Source: JBMONI01 sp049324575 (GTDB lineage Bacteria > Omnitrophota > Omnitrophia > Omnitrophales > Aquincolibacteriaceae). Taken from it: DNA of 64,000 nucleotides. The stretch spans positions 1 to 64,000 of the forward strand of contig JBMONI010000019.1 in the NCBI GenBank assembly GCA_049324575.1, given 5' to 3'. Below, piece by piece: positions 50,837 through 59,862 of the stretch; position 1 is the first letter of the stretch, and every line of letters begins with the position of its first letter. The notes under the pieces are model-generated. The model saw nothing but the letters and a program-made list of their open reading frames with translations, did not search any database and was not told the DNA's origin. The position numbers and the translations under genes are program-made.

Positions 50837-51348
50837 GCGCCCTTGACGCTCTCCGGCGATGCCGCGCTGCCGTGGGCCTTGCGCGCATCCACCATTTTCA
50901 TGATCCCGCGGATCTCCTCAAGATAGCTGAGCTCCTCAAGGAGGATATCGCTTAAGAAACGGACCTCGCCGTTGGGAAGCTCGATCTTGATCGGCTCCCC
51001 GGTAATCAGAGAACGATGCGCCCATTCCTTGATGAATACGGAAGCCGTGTGGCCGGAATATTTTTGCAAAAGGAAAACGCGCGCGAAACCAGCGACAAGC
51101 TTGGGCTCATACCGGTAACCGTCGAAAAGAACCGTGAATGCCGCATGACTGAAACGCTCGAGAAGATAAACAAGCTTCGACTGTTCCGTTTCGGCCCGCC
51201 GGAGATACCGTTGGAAGGCTTTTGAATTTTCGATGGGTTCGAAACCGTCGTACAACGGCTGAACATTCGCGGCGGACAGCGGCGCCGCGGAAAAACTCAA
51301 GGACAGCGCGAGAACGATCGCATGGATAGCTCGGTGTTTCATGGTCAA
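50833..51348 (-). CDS. Exported DUF5329-like protein
   Basis: A 171-residue protein with a signal peptide (KHRAIHAIVLALSLSFSAAP, then LSA) and a compact helical body. The text RFSHAAFTVLFDGYRYE, KEWAHRSLITGEPIKI and FLSDILLEEL follows the layout of DUF5329 proteins (F-x-R/D-G, then a tract ending S-x2-T-G-E-P). The family has no known function; its members are periplasmic. The start is TTG at 51348, which overlaps the upstream stop as TTGA; ATG at 51342 is an alternative. The stop overlaps the small gene downstream. Confidence 0.65.
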   Translation of the reverse strand: MTMKHRAIHAIVLALSLSFSAAPLSAANVQPLYDGFEPIENSKAFQRYLRRAETEQSKLVYLLERFSHAAFTVLFDGYRYEPKLVAGFARVFLLQKYSGHTASVFIKEWAHRSLITGEPIKIELPNGEVRFLSDILLEELSYLEEIRGIMKMVDARKAHGSAASPESVKGA

Positions 51349-52202
51349 CAGGACTCCCTGATAATGATTTCGGGCGCAAATGCCTTTTGGACCGGGCCTT
51401 TCAGGCGCCCTTCGATCAGCCCGATCATAATCCGCACCATCTCCTGCCCCATTTGCTCCAAGGGCTGGTTAACGGTCGTCAGCGTGGGCGTCACATATTT
51501 GCCCCGCTCGATTCCGTCATACCCGATGACCGCGACCTGTTCCGGGCAAAGGATCCCGGACTCCCGAAGGGCTTTGATCGCCCCGATCGCGATATCGTCG
51601 TTAAAGCAAAGCACCGCTCGCGGTAGTTTATCGCAAGTCTGGATAATATCGAGCATTTTCAGATAGCCGTCTTCCTCAAAAAAGTATTCGCATTTGCGGT
51701 AATGGGCGGGATCGAACTGCATATCGTACTTGCGGATAAGCTCAAGCCAGGTCTTGTAACGCTCGCGGCTGTCCAGCGACGCTTCGTCGGGCCCTTGCAG
51801 AATGCCGACTTTCCGGTATCCTCGGTTCAACAAATGCCGCACCGCGATCTCGGCTCCTCGCCGGTTCTCGGCATAGACGATATTGGCCTTCAGGCCGGGC
51901 ACATAGTCATTGATGATCACGACCGGAAGTTCCGAGCCTTCCATCGCCTCTGAAATGTATTTGGGATGAATGCGCCAGGTCAAGAGCATGAGTCCGTCGA
52001 TCCGGTGCTCGTCCAGGATCTTGCGGCTCTCATCCGCATATTCTTCGTCCTTGACCATGATCATTTTGAGGTCATAAGCCGCATTCCGGAGCGCATCGAT
52101 GACGCCTGAAATGATCCGGTTGAAATACTGGCTCTTGAAGATCTCCGGCGTGAACGCCGTGAGCAGTCCGACCATTTTATGCTGTGTAGGTTGATCCGCC
52201 AA
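51345..52202 (-). CDS. LacI-type sugar-binding sensor without DNA-binding domain
   Basis: A 285-residue protein that aligns along its length with the effector domain of LacI/GalR regulators: HKMVGLLTAFTPEIF, the IDGLMLLTW strand, VVIINDYVPGLKANIV, RRGAEIAVRHLLNRGYRKVG, CFNDDIAIGAIKALRE and VIGYDGIERGKYVTPTLTTV (shown in parts). The usual 60-residue helix-turn-helix with hinge at the front is missing, and no such text is found in any frame upstream. It has no signal peptide, so it is a cytoplasmic binding protein or sensor. Start is TTG with GGGGAG 6 bases upstream. It is first in a four-gene operon of unknown function. It is not a truncation by a visible frameshift. Confidence 0.8.
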   Translation of the reverse strand: MADQPTQHKMVGLLTAFTPEIFKSQYFNRIISGVIDALRNAAYDLKMIMVKDEEYADESRKILDEHRIDGLMLLTWRIHPKYISEAMEGSELPVVIINDYVPGLKANIVYAENRRGAEIAVRHLLNRGYRKVGILQGPDEASLDSRERYKTWLELIRKYDMQFDPAHYRKCEYFFEEDGYLKMLDIIQTCDKLPRAVLCFNDDIAIGAIKALRESGILCPEQVAVIGYDGIERGKYVTPTLTTVNQPLEQMGQEMVRIMIGLIEGRLKGPVQKAFAPEIIIRESC

Positions 52203-52473
52203 GCCAAGCTCCCCTCTCCCGGGCCTTGTTGAAAAGGCAGTATTTTACTTAAATTCAAGCGTCTGTGAAATACTTTCGCAAAATCCTTAAACCTTGCCGT
52301 CCCGGCCGGCCGTTTTCAAAAGAACGATCTGCCAAGGAAACAACGTTTCATGGAGGAACGATCGTGGATAAATTTCTCGGATCTTCCGGAGGAATCGGCG
52401 GGCAAGGTCCTGCCGGACAGGGTTCCCACAAAAATATTTCCCCAAAATCTCCTTGCTAGACCGCCATAGCCGT
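52203..52473. other. Intergenic stretch without a supported gene
   Basis: Lies between the LacI-like gene and the GT2 gene, both minus strand. A short plus-strand open frame is present but has no ribosome site, no family pattern and a low-complexity sequence, so it is not called. No clear promoter or terminator hairpin was recognised. Confidence 0.5.
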
Positions 52474-53427
52474 TTACGAAGAGGGCTCGGAAGTCGAAAA
52501 TCGCGCGGAAGATTTTTCGCGTTTCAGGAAATAGAGCATCATCTCGGAAAGGAGTCCGAAGAAGATGAACTGAATGCCGACCAGAAGCGCGGTAATACCA
52601 AGGACCATATACGGGTAATGCGGAGCGATCGTGCCCCCCGCAAGTTTCCGGAAAAGAAGATCGCCGTTGATACAACAGCCGATCAGGAAAAGAAGGAGCC
52701 CGGCCCCGCTGAAAAAGTGCGAAGGCTTCCCTTCAAAACGCATCAAAAAGAGGACCGTCGAAAGATCAGCCATCATCGCGAATATCCGTTCGGGACCGAA
52801 TTTGGACCGTCCGAACCGCCGCGGGCGGTGCAACACAGGCTCTTCGGTGACACGAAATCCCTTCCAAGCCGCCAGGGCGGGAATGAACCGGTGAAGCTCG
52901 CCATACAGAGGGATCTCGCGGACCACTTCGGCCCGGTAAAGCTTCAGGCCGCAGTTAAAATCATGGACGCGGACGCCCGTGATGAACGCGGTAAGGCCGT
53001 TGAAGAGCCGGGAGGAAAGGACTTTATGCCACGGGTCCCGGCGGACCTTTTTCCATCCCGAAACCAGATCGGCATGCCGCGTTTGCATGGCCTGCCAAAG
53101 TCGCACGGCCTCGCCAGGCACGTCCTGAAGATCGCCGTCCAGGGTCAGGATATAATCCCCGCGGGCATGCTGGAATCCGCAGGCAAGCGCTGCCGCCTTC
53201 CCTTGCCGCCTTCGGAATTTGAATAGGCGGACAAAAGACCATTCACGCGCCAATCGTTCGAGGATCTCCACCGAACCGTCTGTTGAGCCATCATCGACAA
53301 AAAGGGCTTCAAAGGCCCAGCCTTCCTTGCGCATCGCCTCAGCGATCTCGTGGACAAGCGGGTCAAGGCTCTCTTTTTCGTTCAAGATCGGAACGACGAC
53401 AGAAAATCGGGGATGTGTGGTTTCCAA
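52474..53427 (-). CDS. Polyprenyl-phosphate glycosyltransferase (GT2)
   Basis: A 317-residue inverting GT2 enzyme of the DPM/ArnC/GtrB kind. Motifs: VVVPILNEKESLDPL, FVDDGSTDGS, the D-x-D in LTLDGDLQDVP and the acceptor region RRFGRSKFG. Two C-terminal membrane helices (about 240-265 and 275-300) hold it at the inner membrane. It probably makes a sugar-phospho-undecaprenol donor for outer glycan steps. The multi-spanning protein upstream in transcription order could be the matching GT-C transferase. It is 95 bases from that gene, on the same strand. The sugar is not known. Confidence 0.88.
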   Translation of the reverse strand: METTHPRFSVVVPILNEKESLDPLVHEIAEAMRKEGWAFEALFVDDGSTDGSVEILERLAREWSFVRLFKFRRRQGKAAALACGFQHARGDYILTLDGDLQDVPGEAVRLWQAMQTRHADLVSGWKKVRRDPWHKVLSSRLFNGLTAFITGVRVHDFNCGLKLYRAEVVREIPLYGELHRFIPALAAWKGFRVTEEPVLHRPRRFGRSKFGPERIFAMMADLSTVLFLMRFEGKPSHFFSGAGLLLFLIGCCINGDLLFRKLAGGTIAPHYPYMVLGITALLVGIQFIFFGLLSEMMLYFLKREKSSARFSTSEPSS

Positions 53428-53522
53428 GATCTTCCCTTTCGGTTTCCCGAGAATTTTATCACAAAGACTCAGGTTTTATCTCACGTTCAGCCAGCCACTC
53501 AAAACTTCCGGCCCCGCTCCGA

Positions 53523-55376
53523 TCAAACCTGGACCCGCAAAAGAACGCTCCGCGCATCGCGGTAAACAGGCTCTACATACCCTTCAAGCTTCTTCAGAAC
53601 AGCCTCCATATAAGGGTTCGGGATCTCCGCAAGGATATAATCCAAACGGACATAACGAAGTTTTTCCGGGATCGTATCCACGTCTTTATAGACAAAGCCG
53701 GCAAAGTTATCGAGCAAAAGATGATAATAGAACTCGAAACGGTAATCATTTTTGTTATCCCGATAACGCGCGGCAAGCCGATCGCCGAACGGATGGATGA
53801 ATGTTTTACAATCCGTATAGTGGACCAGGTAATCAATATCAAGCCGCGTCGGAGGGATGGTCAAAACTACCGCGTCGGTTTCCGCATGCTGATTGAGCCA
53901 ATCATAGGCCCCCGCGAACGGAAAATTCTCAAAACGATAGTCGTGGATCCTTGGATCATAAGCCCGCTGCGCCAGCACCCGATAAGCGGGAAAAAGAAGC
54001 AAGAGGAGGATCAGCACGGCAACCCACCGCTTCTTCAAAAAAGAAAGCCGGTCTTTCCACCGGAAATAAGCCCAGGTCGTAAGCGTTAAAAACGGCATCA
54101 AACCGAGGAACAGTGCCGGATGCGGAAGAGAATCAAGCCACTTCCAGTTCGCGTTGGGCGCAAGGCGCCAAGGCGTCATGTCGGGATGAACAAGCACGAC
54201 CGCTCCCCAGAGCGCGAACACCGTCGGAATCCCCCATGCTCTGACGCGGTCTTTGGTTTTTTGGAGCCAGTACGGCATTTTCTCGATGCACCACCCCGCG
54301 AGGCAGAGGAATTCAAGCAGAAAATAGCTGTAACGATGGTACGCAAGTTCGGCGGTAAAGTGATAGGAGTGATAACCGAATTGGATGCTTTCGGGCCAAA
54401 ACACCTGGAGATTCCCGCACAGAGCCTGCGCCGAGAACAGAAAAAGGACCGCCCGATCGAGAACGCTCAAAGGACTTTGGAAGCGCCGGTGAAAAAGAAT
54501 GACGAACGTTAAAAGGAAACCCCAAAGCACCAGCGAACTCCATTCGGGATGCCGGTAAGAAAAAGCCGGATTGCTCTTTAAGATCTTCAGGCCTTCTTGT
54601 TGCTCGCTAAGGGAAAGGTGGATGCCCGTCCCGTAGATCGCAAGCCCTACAAGAAGAAGAAAAAGCATCCCTCCCACGCGGCGCCGCACGGCCCGGTCCC
54701 GCTCAAGACATCCCTGCCAAACGAATTCCCCCACGGCCGAGGTGAGAAGCGGGACGACAAGGAAGGGGTTCATCCAGGGCAGACCGAGTCCGCCGGCCAC
54801 GGCGACCGTCCAAAAGATCTTCCGCCGGATCGTCCTCGCGAAAAAAATAAAACTAAAAACCAGGAAGATCATCCAAAGCGAACTCCCAGGCCGGGAAAAC
54901 CGGAACAAAGACTCAAAAGCGAGACCGCGGACATTCAATGCCATGGCAAGCGCAAGCATGGAAAAGAACGCGCTGGTCGGAAGCGGGTATTTCCAGAGCC
55001 TGTAGAGCAGCAAGAACAGGACCCCCCATAGAAGGAGCGGAAGGCCGATATGCCAAACGGGAAAGAAAAATAGCACCGGGACCCCGAGCCATCTTGACAG
55101 CGGACCCAAAACCATCGAAACAAGGTTCGGGATCCCCGAGCGTTTGCCGATGTCCTCGAAATAATAGGGATTGGCATCGCTGGGAGGCACCTGCGCACTG
55201 GCTTGGGCCGCCGCCCAGTAGAAGCTGTCGTCCGCGGTCCGCATTACGTATTTCCAGGAGCCGCTGACCGAGGCCAAGTGGCCGAAGAACAAAAGGTATC
55301 CCATGCAAAAAACGAGCAAAGCCCCCGCCGGATAGATCCACGCGCTGTCCCAACGGCGGGAAAATTTAAAAAGCAT
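53523..55376 (-). CDS. Multi-spanning membrane protein, GT-C-like
   Basis: A 617-residue protein with about ten hydrophobic helices. A D-D pair lies in the first periplasmic loop (RTADDSFYWAAA), as is usual for GT-C glycosyltransferases, and the C-terminal part after the last helix is a soluble domain with many Tyr/Asp/Arg (from about 465). No family-specific motif was recognised. The pair with the polyprenyl-phosphate GT2 enzyme supports a role as a transferase that uses lipid-linked sugar. Its first bases overlap the end of the TPR-like gene by 11 bases. The call rests on topology and context, not on catalytic residues. Confidence 0.55.
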   Translation of the reverse strand: MLFKFSRRWDSAWIYPAGALLVFCMGYLLFFGHLASVSGSWKYVMRTADDSFYWAAAQASAQVPPSDANPYYFEDIGKRSGIPNLVSMVLGPLSRWLGVPVLFFFPVWHIGLPLLLWGVLFLLLYRLWKYPLPTSAFFSMLALAMALNVRGLAFESLFRFSRPGSSLWMIFLVFSFIFFARTIRRKIFWTVAVAGGLGLPWMNPFLVVPLLTSAVGEFVWQGCLERDRAVRRRVGGMLFLLLVGLAIYGTGIHLSLSEQQEGLKILKSNPAFSYRHPEWSSLVLWGFLLTFVILFHRRFQSPLSVLDRAVLFLFSAQALCGNLQVFWPESIQFGYHSYHFTAELAYHRYSYFLLEFLCLAGWCIEKMPYWLQKTKDRVRAWGIPTVFALWGAVVLVHPDMTPWRLAPNANWKWLDSLPHPALFLGLMPFLTLTTWAYFRWKDRLSFLKKRWVAVLILLLLLFPAYRVLAQRAYDPRIHDYRFENFPFAGAYDWLNQHAETDAVVLTIPPTRLDIDYLVHYTDCKTFIHPFGDRLAARYRDNKNDYRFEFYYHLLLDNFAGFVYKDVDTIPEKLRYVRLDYILAEIPNPYMEAVLKKLEGYVEPVYRDARSVLLRVQV

Positions 55377-55782
55377 TTTGCCATCCTTGCTTTTCGGCTC
55401 GATCTTCTATGCGGCGAAATCCCTGGAGCGTCGCCGTAAAACCCCCGGCATAATAAAGCGCGTAGATCTGGTACTTATCCAGGAAAGCGCTTTCAACCCC
55501 TTGCGCACGGGCAATTTCCACGATCGCGATCGCACTGTTGAAATTCCACATGCGAAGCGCCGATAAGGCGATGATCTGGTAGGGAAATTCACTTTGGGGA
55601 TCGAGCCGAAGCAGCTGACCGGCAAGGGCGTTTGCCTCCGGATAACGTCTCGCTTTGAGCGCCTCGAGCGCTTTGGGATAAAGCTCCTTCAGAGCCGCCG
55701 AGGGATCCGAAGCGGCCCCAAGGTCCGCGGCAACCGTTCCCCAAAGAAGGCAAAAGACAAGTGAGCCAAAGATCCGCTTCAT
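55366..55782 (-). CDS. Exported TPR-like protein
   Basis: A 138-residue protein with a signal peptide (RIFGSLVFCLLWGTVAADLG) and paired helices in TPR rhythm (YPKALEALKARRYPEANALA; QIIALSALRMWNFNSAIAI). It likely works as a periplasmic helper or scaffold. It begins one base after the helicase stop (TAAATG) and overlaps the GT-C-like gene by 11 bases, so it belongs to the same transcript as both. A partner cannot be named. Confidence 0.6.
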   Translation of the reverse strand: MKRIFGSLVFCLLWGTVAADLGAASDPSAALKELYPKALEALKARRYPEANALAGQLLRLDPQSEFPYQIIALSALRMWNFNSAIAIVEIARAQGVESAFLDKYQIYALYYAGGFTATLQGFRRIEDRAEKQGWQNAF

Positions 55783-57765
55783 TTATCCCGTCAATTCCCA
55801 AGCGCTGCGATAGGCCTGGATCGATTCGACATAGCGAAGAAAATTTTCATAGAAAGGGATCGTCGAAATCGTAGCACTGTCCCCGATGACAATCAACTTT
55901 CTTTTGGCGCGTGTCATGGCCACATTCATTCGCCGCGTATCGGCAAGAAATCCGAGTTTCCCGGTCAGGTTCGAGCGCACGAGTGAAAGGAGAACCGCCT
56001 CTTTCTCTCGTCCCTGGAACGCATCGACGCTGTCGATCTCGGGCCCCTCCCCCTTCTCGATATCCCATTCGTCCTGATAGATCAGGCTGATAAGTAGACG
56101 GACCTGGGCCGCGTAAGGGCTGATGAGACCGATAGCGCGCGCCGGGACCCCAGCCTCGCAGAGTTTCCGGAAAAAGACCACCGCCAATTTGGCCTCTTCC
56201 GGATTGAAAGGGCTCGACGAACCGTCGCTCCATTTCTCCTCATAACCCAACCCTGCCGTGTCGAGGAACATGACCGGCTCTCCGGTTTCGGAGGTCGCGG
56301 CCACGCCGGGAAGTCCCGCAAGCGTATGATGACGGACCTGCGGAGCCGCGGAGAGTTTCCCCTCGTAGAACTCTTCCGACGAATAATTCATGATCTTTTC
56401 ATGCATACGGTACTGCTCGGCAAGACGGATCTTCGACTCTTCGCCCAACACCGCATGGAACCGCTCGAAAAGGGAGAACATCAGGGTCTCGGGGCCTTGG
56501 GATTTGGAAAGCACGGTCGGCGGAAGCTGACGGTGATCCCCTGCGAGGATGAGCCGTCCGGCATGGGTCACCGGGATCCAGGAGGCCGGCTCAATAGCCT
56601 GCGTGGCTTCATCCACGATCACCCATTGGAAGGCCTTGTCCTTGAGGATCGGGTCTCCGCACATCGTATGGGTCGCGATCACCACTTCCGAGCCGCTCCA
56701 GACCTGCCTGAAGATCTCGGCCCGAAGATTTTTGATCTCCTGTTTCAACGTGCGGATCTCCTCGGCAAGTTCTTTTTTTTCTTCATAGCTGAATTCCCGG
56801 CGGTCCTCGCGCCGCTCCTTCTGACGGAAGATCTGGTCGAGACGGGCCTGATGTTCTTCGATGAGTTGGGCGTAAGAGTGCCGTTTCATCTGATAGCTCA
56901 GCAGATGCTCGCGGATCGCGGCCGTCGTGCGGGCCGGATGGCCGAGCCGGGTGACCGGGATCCCCGCCCGCACGAGACACTCGACCAAATGATCGCAGGC
57001 CGCGTTGCTCGGCGCGGTCACAAGCACCGTTTCGCCTTGCGCCCGGGCCTGGAAAACGATTTCGACGAGCACCTGGGTTTTCCCCGTCCCCGGCGGTCCG
57101 TGGATGAGCATCACGTCTTGCGCCTGAAGCGCCATACAAACCGCCTTTTTCTGGGCCTCATTCAATTGCGGAAAATGAAAGATCCGACGCCCCGGGTCCT
57201 GGGGATCCAAGAGCCTCGGTTTCCGGAGTCCGAGACAAATATCGCGCAGGACCGCCGGCGAAGAATGCCGGGCCTGGCTCACAGCGCGCAAGGCTTCGTA
57301 CATCCGGTCATAGGTCGTTTGATTTTCGGCCAGGCTGAGCTCATAAAATTTATCGTTCCCCACCCAACCCGGAAGCTCCCGGGCAAAAGCGACCGTGATC
57401 GTCAACCGGTCTTTCTCGTAGACAGTGCCTGTCGGACGCTCCGCCGGCGGAGTACGGAAACCGGCAAGGTGGATCACATCGCCGATCTGGAGCGCTTCAC
57501 GCCGGATCGGACGCCGGTCGGCCCGGCCGAAAGTCACGAGCCGCTGGCCGGAAGGATTGTAATGAAGTTCCACGAGCGCCAGGCGCAGCAGTGCCCGTCC
57601 TTTTCGCTCACGGGATTCAGGATCCAGGTCAAGGACCTCTTGACGGTACCGGTGGCGGTCCTCGCGTTCCTCGTCTTGCAAAAGACGGTTCAGGCGGGAA
57701 AAATGCTGTTCGATGATCTCTTTCTCATCAAGTGCGTAGCGGATCTTCGGTTTGCGATGCGGCAT
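55783..57765 (-). CDS. UPF1/IGHMBP2-like superfamily 1 helicase
   Basis: A 660-residue SF1 helicase of the AAA_11/AAA_12 type. The N-terminal domain (1-200) is a beta-barrel region as in the IGHMBP2/Dna2 group. Walker A is GPPGTGKT (223-230), motif II is VIVDEATQA, motif III LAGDHRQLPPTV, and the C-terminal motor shows SVDAFQGREKEAVLLSLVRSN and TRAKRKLIVIGD. A charged stretch (about 320-375) may be the stalk. Substrate may be RNA or DNA. The start at 57765 has AGGG upstream and a basic N-terminus MPHRKPK. It leads the run to the TPR-like and GT-C-like genes, an odd mix in function. Confidence 0.9.
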   Translation of the reverse strand: MPHRKPKIRYALDEKEIIEQHFSRLNRLLQDEEREDRHRYRQEVLDLDPESRERKGRALLRLALVELHYNPSGQRLVTFGRADRRPIRREALQIGDVIHLAGFRTPPAERPTGTVYEKDRLTITVAFARELPGWVGNDKFYELSLAENQTTYDRMYEALRAVSQARHSSPAVLRDICLGLRKPRLLDPQDPGRRIFHFPQLNEAQKKAVCMALQAQDVMLIHGPPGTGKTQVLVEIVFQARAQGETVLVTAPSNAACDHLVECLVRAGIPVTRLGHPARTTAAIREHLLSYQMKRHSYAQLIEEHQARLDQIFRQKERREDRREFSYEEKKELAEEIRTLKQEIKNLRAEIFRQVWSGSEVVIATHTMCGDPILKDKAFQWVIVDEATQAIEPASWIPVTHAGRLILAGDHRQLPPTVLSKSQGPETLMFSLFERFHAVLGEESKIRLAEQYRMHEKIMNYSSEEFYEGKLSAAPQVRHHTLAGLPGVAATSETGEPVMFLDTAGLGYEEKWSDGSSSPFNPEEAKLAVVFFRKLCEAGVPARAIGLISPYAAQVRLLISLIYQDEWDIEKGEGPEIDSVDAFQGREKEAVLLSLVRSNLTGKLGFLADTRRMNVAMTRAKRKLIVIGDSATISTIPFYENFLRYVESIQAYRSAWELTG

Positions 57766-57820
57766 TGCGATCCCTTTCCCGCGCCTTCCGGTTTCCGGCA
57801 TCGACGGAAAACGCTGCGGC

Positions 57821-58465
57821 CTACCAGGCCATGCGGAACCGGAGGAACTGTTCTTCAGACCTCAGCTTCATATAAGGATTGATGCGTTTCACTTCGCCCA
57901 ACGTCGCGGAAGGGACATCGGAATAATCGTGCCCGGGATAGATCACGGTCTCATCCGGCAAAGCCGCGATCTTTTGCGTCAAACTCGCATACATGGCTTT
58001 CGGGTCGCTGAACGGAAAATCGCATCGCCCGCAAGCCGTAATAAAAAGCGTGTCCCCGGTGAACAGGTTCCCGCCGATATGGAAACACTGGCCCCCGGGC
58101 GTATGGCCCGGCGTATGAAGGACCCCGATCTCCAATCCCCCGCAGTGGAGCACTTCTCCGTCACGAGTCATGCGGAATGACTTCGAGCGCCCGCCGTAAT
58201 GGCGCGCATCTGCTTCATGCATATGGACCGGGACCGGACAGGCACGGACGAGCGCCGGCACCGCATTGGTATGATCATCATGGAAATGGGTGCAGAGGAT
58301 CGCGGCAAGGCGGAGTTTTTCCTCCCGGATCCTGGCAAGGATCGTTTCCGGCTCCCAGGCCGGATCGATGCAGACCGCTTCGCGCGTCCCGGGATCCGCG
58401 ACGAGATAGCAGAAATTCTCCATTCCCCCGACCGGCATCTGGAAAATAAGCGGCCCTTTTTTCAC
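57821..58465 (-). CDS. MBL-fold hydrolase (GloB/YcbL type)
   Basis: A 214-residue metallo-beta-lactamase fold enzyme. The metal motif is THFHDDHTNAV (H-x-H-x-D-H), with further histidines in HTPGHTPGG and IYPGHDY, and an Asp in FTGDTLF. It resembles single-domain glyoxalase II-type proteins such as YcbL. Possible substrates are thioesters such as S-lactoylglutathione or similar thiols. It overlaps rluB as ATGA upstream, so it belongs to the RNA-modifying run rlmD-trmB-rluB. The physiological role is open. Confidence 0.9.
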   Translation of the reverse strand: MKKGPLIFQMPVGGMENFCYLVADPGTREAVCIDPAWEPETILARIREEKLRLAAILCTHFHDDHTNAVPALVRACPVPVHMHEADARHYGGRSKSFRMTRDGEVLHCGGLEIGVLHTPGHTPGGQCFHIGGNLFTGDTLFITACGRCDFPFSDPKAMYASLTQKIAALPDETVIYPGHDYSDVPSATLGEVKRINPYMKLRSEEQFLRFRMAW

Positions 58466-59211
58466 GCGTCTTCCTTTCCGGTTCCAGCCGCACGGCGCAA
58501 GGCCTCGATCTCGCGTTTGTTCAAGAATCGTCCTTCCCCCGGCAACAGCGTTCCGAGCACAAGCGGCCCTTGCGCGATCCGGACAAGCCGGGTCACGCGG
58601 TATTCTAACGCCTCCATCATTCTCCGGATCTCGCGGTTCCTGCCTTCGTACAAAAGAACGCGAAGGATCCTCCGGGAAGCTGAAAGGACTTTTTCGGCAT
58701 GCGCCATACCGTCCTCGAGCAAAACGCCCTTAAGCAGTTTGAACCGGTCCTCCGGACGAAAAGCCCGGTCGAGCCTCACTTCATACCATTTCCCTACGCC
58801 GAATTTCGGATGCGTGAGACGGTACGCCAGATCGCCGTCGTTGGTGAAAAGAAGAAGCCCCGAAGAATCCTTATCCAGCCTCCCGACCGGGAACACGCGT
58901 GTCCGCTTCGCGGCCGGCTGGCGGGATCCGCGCACCAGCGCATGCGGCAGAAGCTCATAGACCGTTTTCTTCGCCTGGGGATCGCCCGCGGTCGTCACAT
59001 AGCCTTCGGGTTTGTGAAGGAGATAATAGACGAAGGAACGGAATTCCAGCATTTTTCCGCGATAGGCCAGCGCGTCGCGCCCGGGTTCGACCTGCCTTCC
59101 GAGATCGCGCACCACTTCCCCGTTCACGGTCACGGCCCCGTTGCGAACATAAACCTCGCATTGTCTCCGAGAGGCAAGCCCCGCCATGGCAAGCGCGCGC
59201 GAGATCCTCAT
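58462..59211 (-). CDS. rluB: Pseudouridine synthase, RsuA/RluB family
   Basis: Converts uridine to pseudouridine in rRNA. The 249-residue protein starts with an S4-like RNA-binding domain (MRISRALAMAGLASRRQCE) and then has the catalytic Asp in VGRLDKDSSGLLL and the family end YEGRNREIRRMMEALEY. RluB (23S rRNA U2605) is the best-matching branch; RluE/F and RsuA are alternatives. It overlaps trmB upstream and the MBL gene downstream (ATGA each). The ATG at 59211 fits the family. Confidence 0.92.
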   Translation of the reverse strand: MRISRALAMAGLASRRQCEVYVRNGAVTVNGEVVRDLGRQVEPGRDALAYRGKMLEFRSFVYYLLHKPEGYVTTAGDPQAKKTVYELLPHALVRGSRQPAAKRTRVFPVGRLDKDSSGLLLFTNDGDLAYRLTHPKFGVGKWYEVRLDRAFRPEDRFKLLKGVLLEDGMAHAEKVLSASRRILRVLLYEGRNREIRRMMEALEYRVTRLVRIAQGPLVLGTLLPGEGRFLNKREIEALRRAAGTGKEDA

Positions 59212-59861
59212 GCTTTCACAAGCTCCAGATAAAAGATTTTGCGGCCGACCTTTTCATATTTGATCTCGTAATTGGTCTTCGCGACCAGTCCCGGGTTGAG
59301 ACGTTCGTTAATCCCGGTCCGGATCTTCCAGAAGGGGCCGTTCTGCTCGGCCATTTCGCGGACCGAACCCGCATAGTTCTCGTCATCGGAAGCGAAAAAA
59401 ACGCTTCCTCCCGGCACGAGCGCGCGGTGCAGGTTCGCCAGCATACGGCCGTTCACAAAACGTCTTTTCTGATGGCGCCGTTTGGGCCAGGGGTCCGGGA
59501 AATAAATATGAAAACAATCCACCGACCCGGGCGCCAAATGACCTTCCAGGATCTCAAAAGCATCGGCTTTGACGAAACAAAGATTCGCGACCCCCTGCTT
59601 TTGCGAGCGTTTCTTCCCGATATTCATCCATTTCGCCACACGGTCGATGCCGAAAAAACGCACTGCAGGGTTCTCTTTGGCACGCGCAAGGAGGAACCGC
59701 GCCTTTCCGCACCCGAGCTCGACCTCAAGGCGCCCGGAAAGGGCGAGAAAAGCTTTCATCGCGGCAAGCTCGTCGGGACGGATCTCCGGAAAATATTTTG
59801 GAACCGCCCGAAGCGGCGCCTTGAATTCTTTTTGAGGAAGCGTGGAGTTCGCGGCAACCAT
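59208..59861 (-). CDS. trmB: tRNA (guanine-N7-)-methyltransferase
   Basis: Methylates G46 of tRNA using S-adenosylmethionine. The 217-residue protein shows the SAM motif LEVELGCGKARFLL, the FIGIDRVAKW-type strand (FFGIDRVAKWMN), and the family hallmark FPDPWPKRRHQKRR. ATG at 59861 is used because the TAA of rlmD ends one base before it; the longer frame lies inside rlmD. The gene overlaps rluB (ATGA). It belongs to an RNA-modification run with rlmD and rluB. Confidence 0.95.
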   Translation of the reverse strand: MVAANSTLPQKEFKAPLRAVPKYFPEIRPDELAAMKAFLALSGRLEVELGCGKARFLLARAKENPAVRFFGIDRVAKWMNIGKKRSQKQGVANLCFVKADAFEILEGHLAPGSVDCFHIYFPDPWPKRRHQKRRFVNGRMLANLHRALVPGGSVFFASDDENYAGSVREMAEQNGPFWKIRTGINERLNPGLVAKTNYEIKYEKVGRKIFYLELVKA

Positions 59862-59862
59862 C

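Noticed and set aside
52265..52459. Short plus-strand open frame in the gap before the GT2 gene
   Set aside because: No ribosome site, low-complexity text and no recognisable family.
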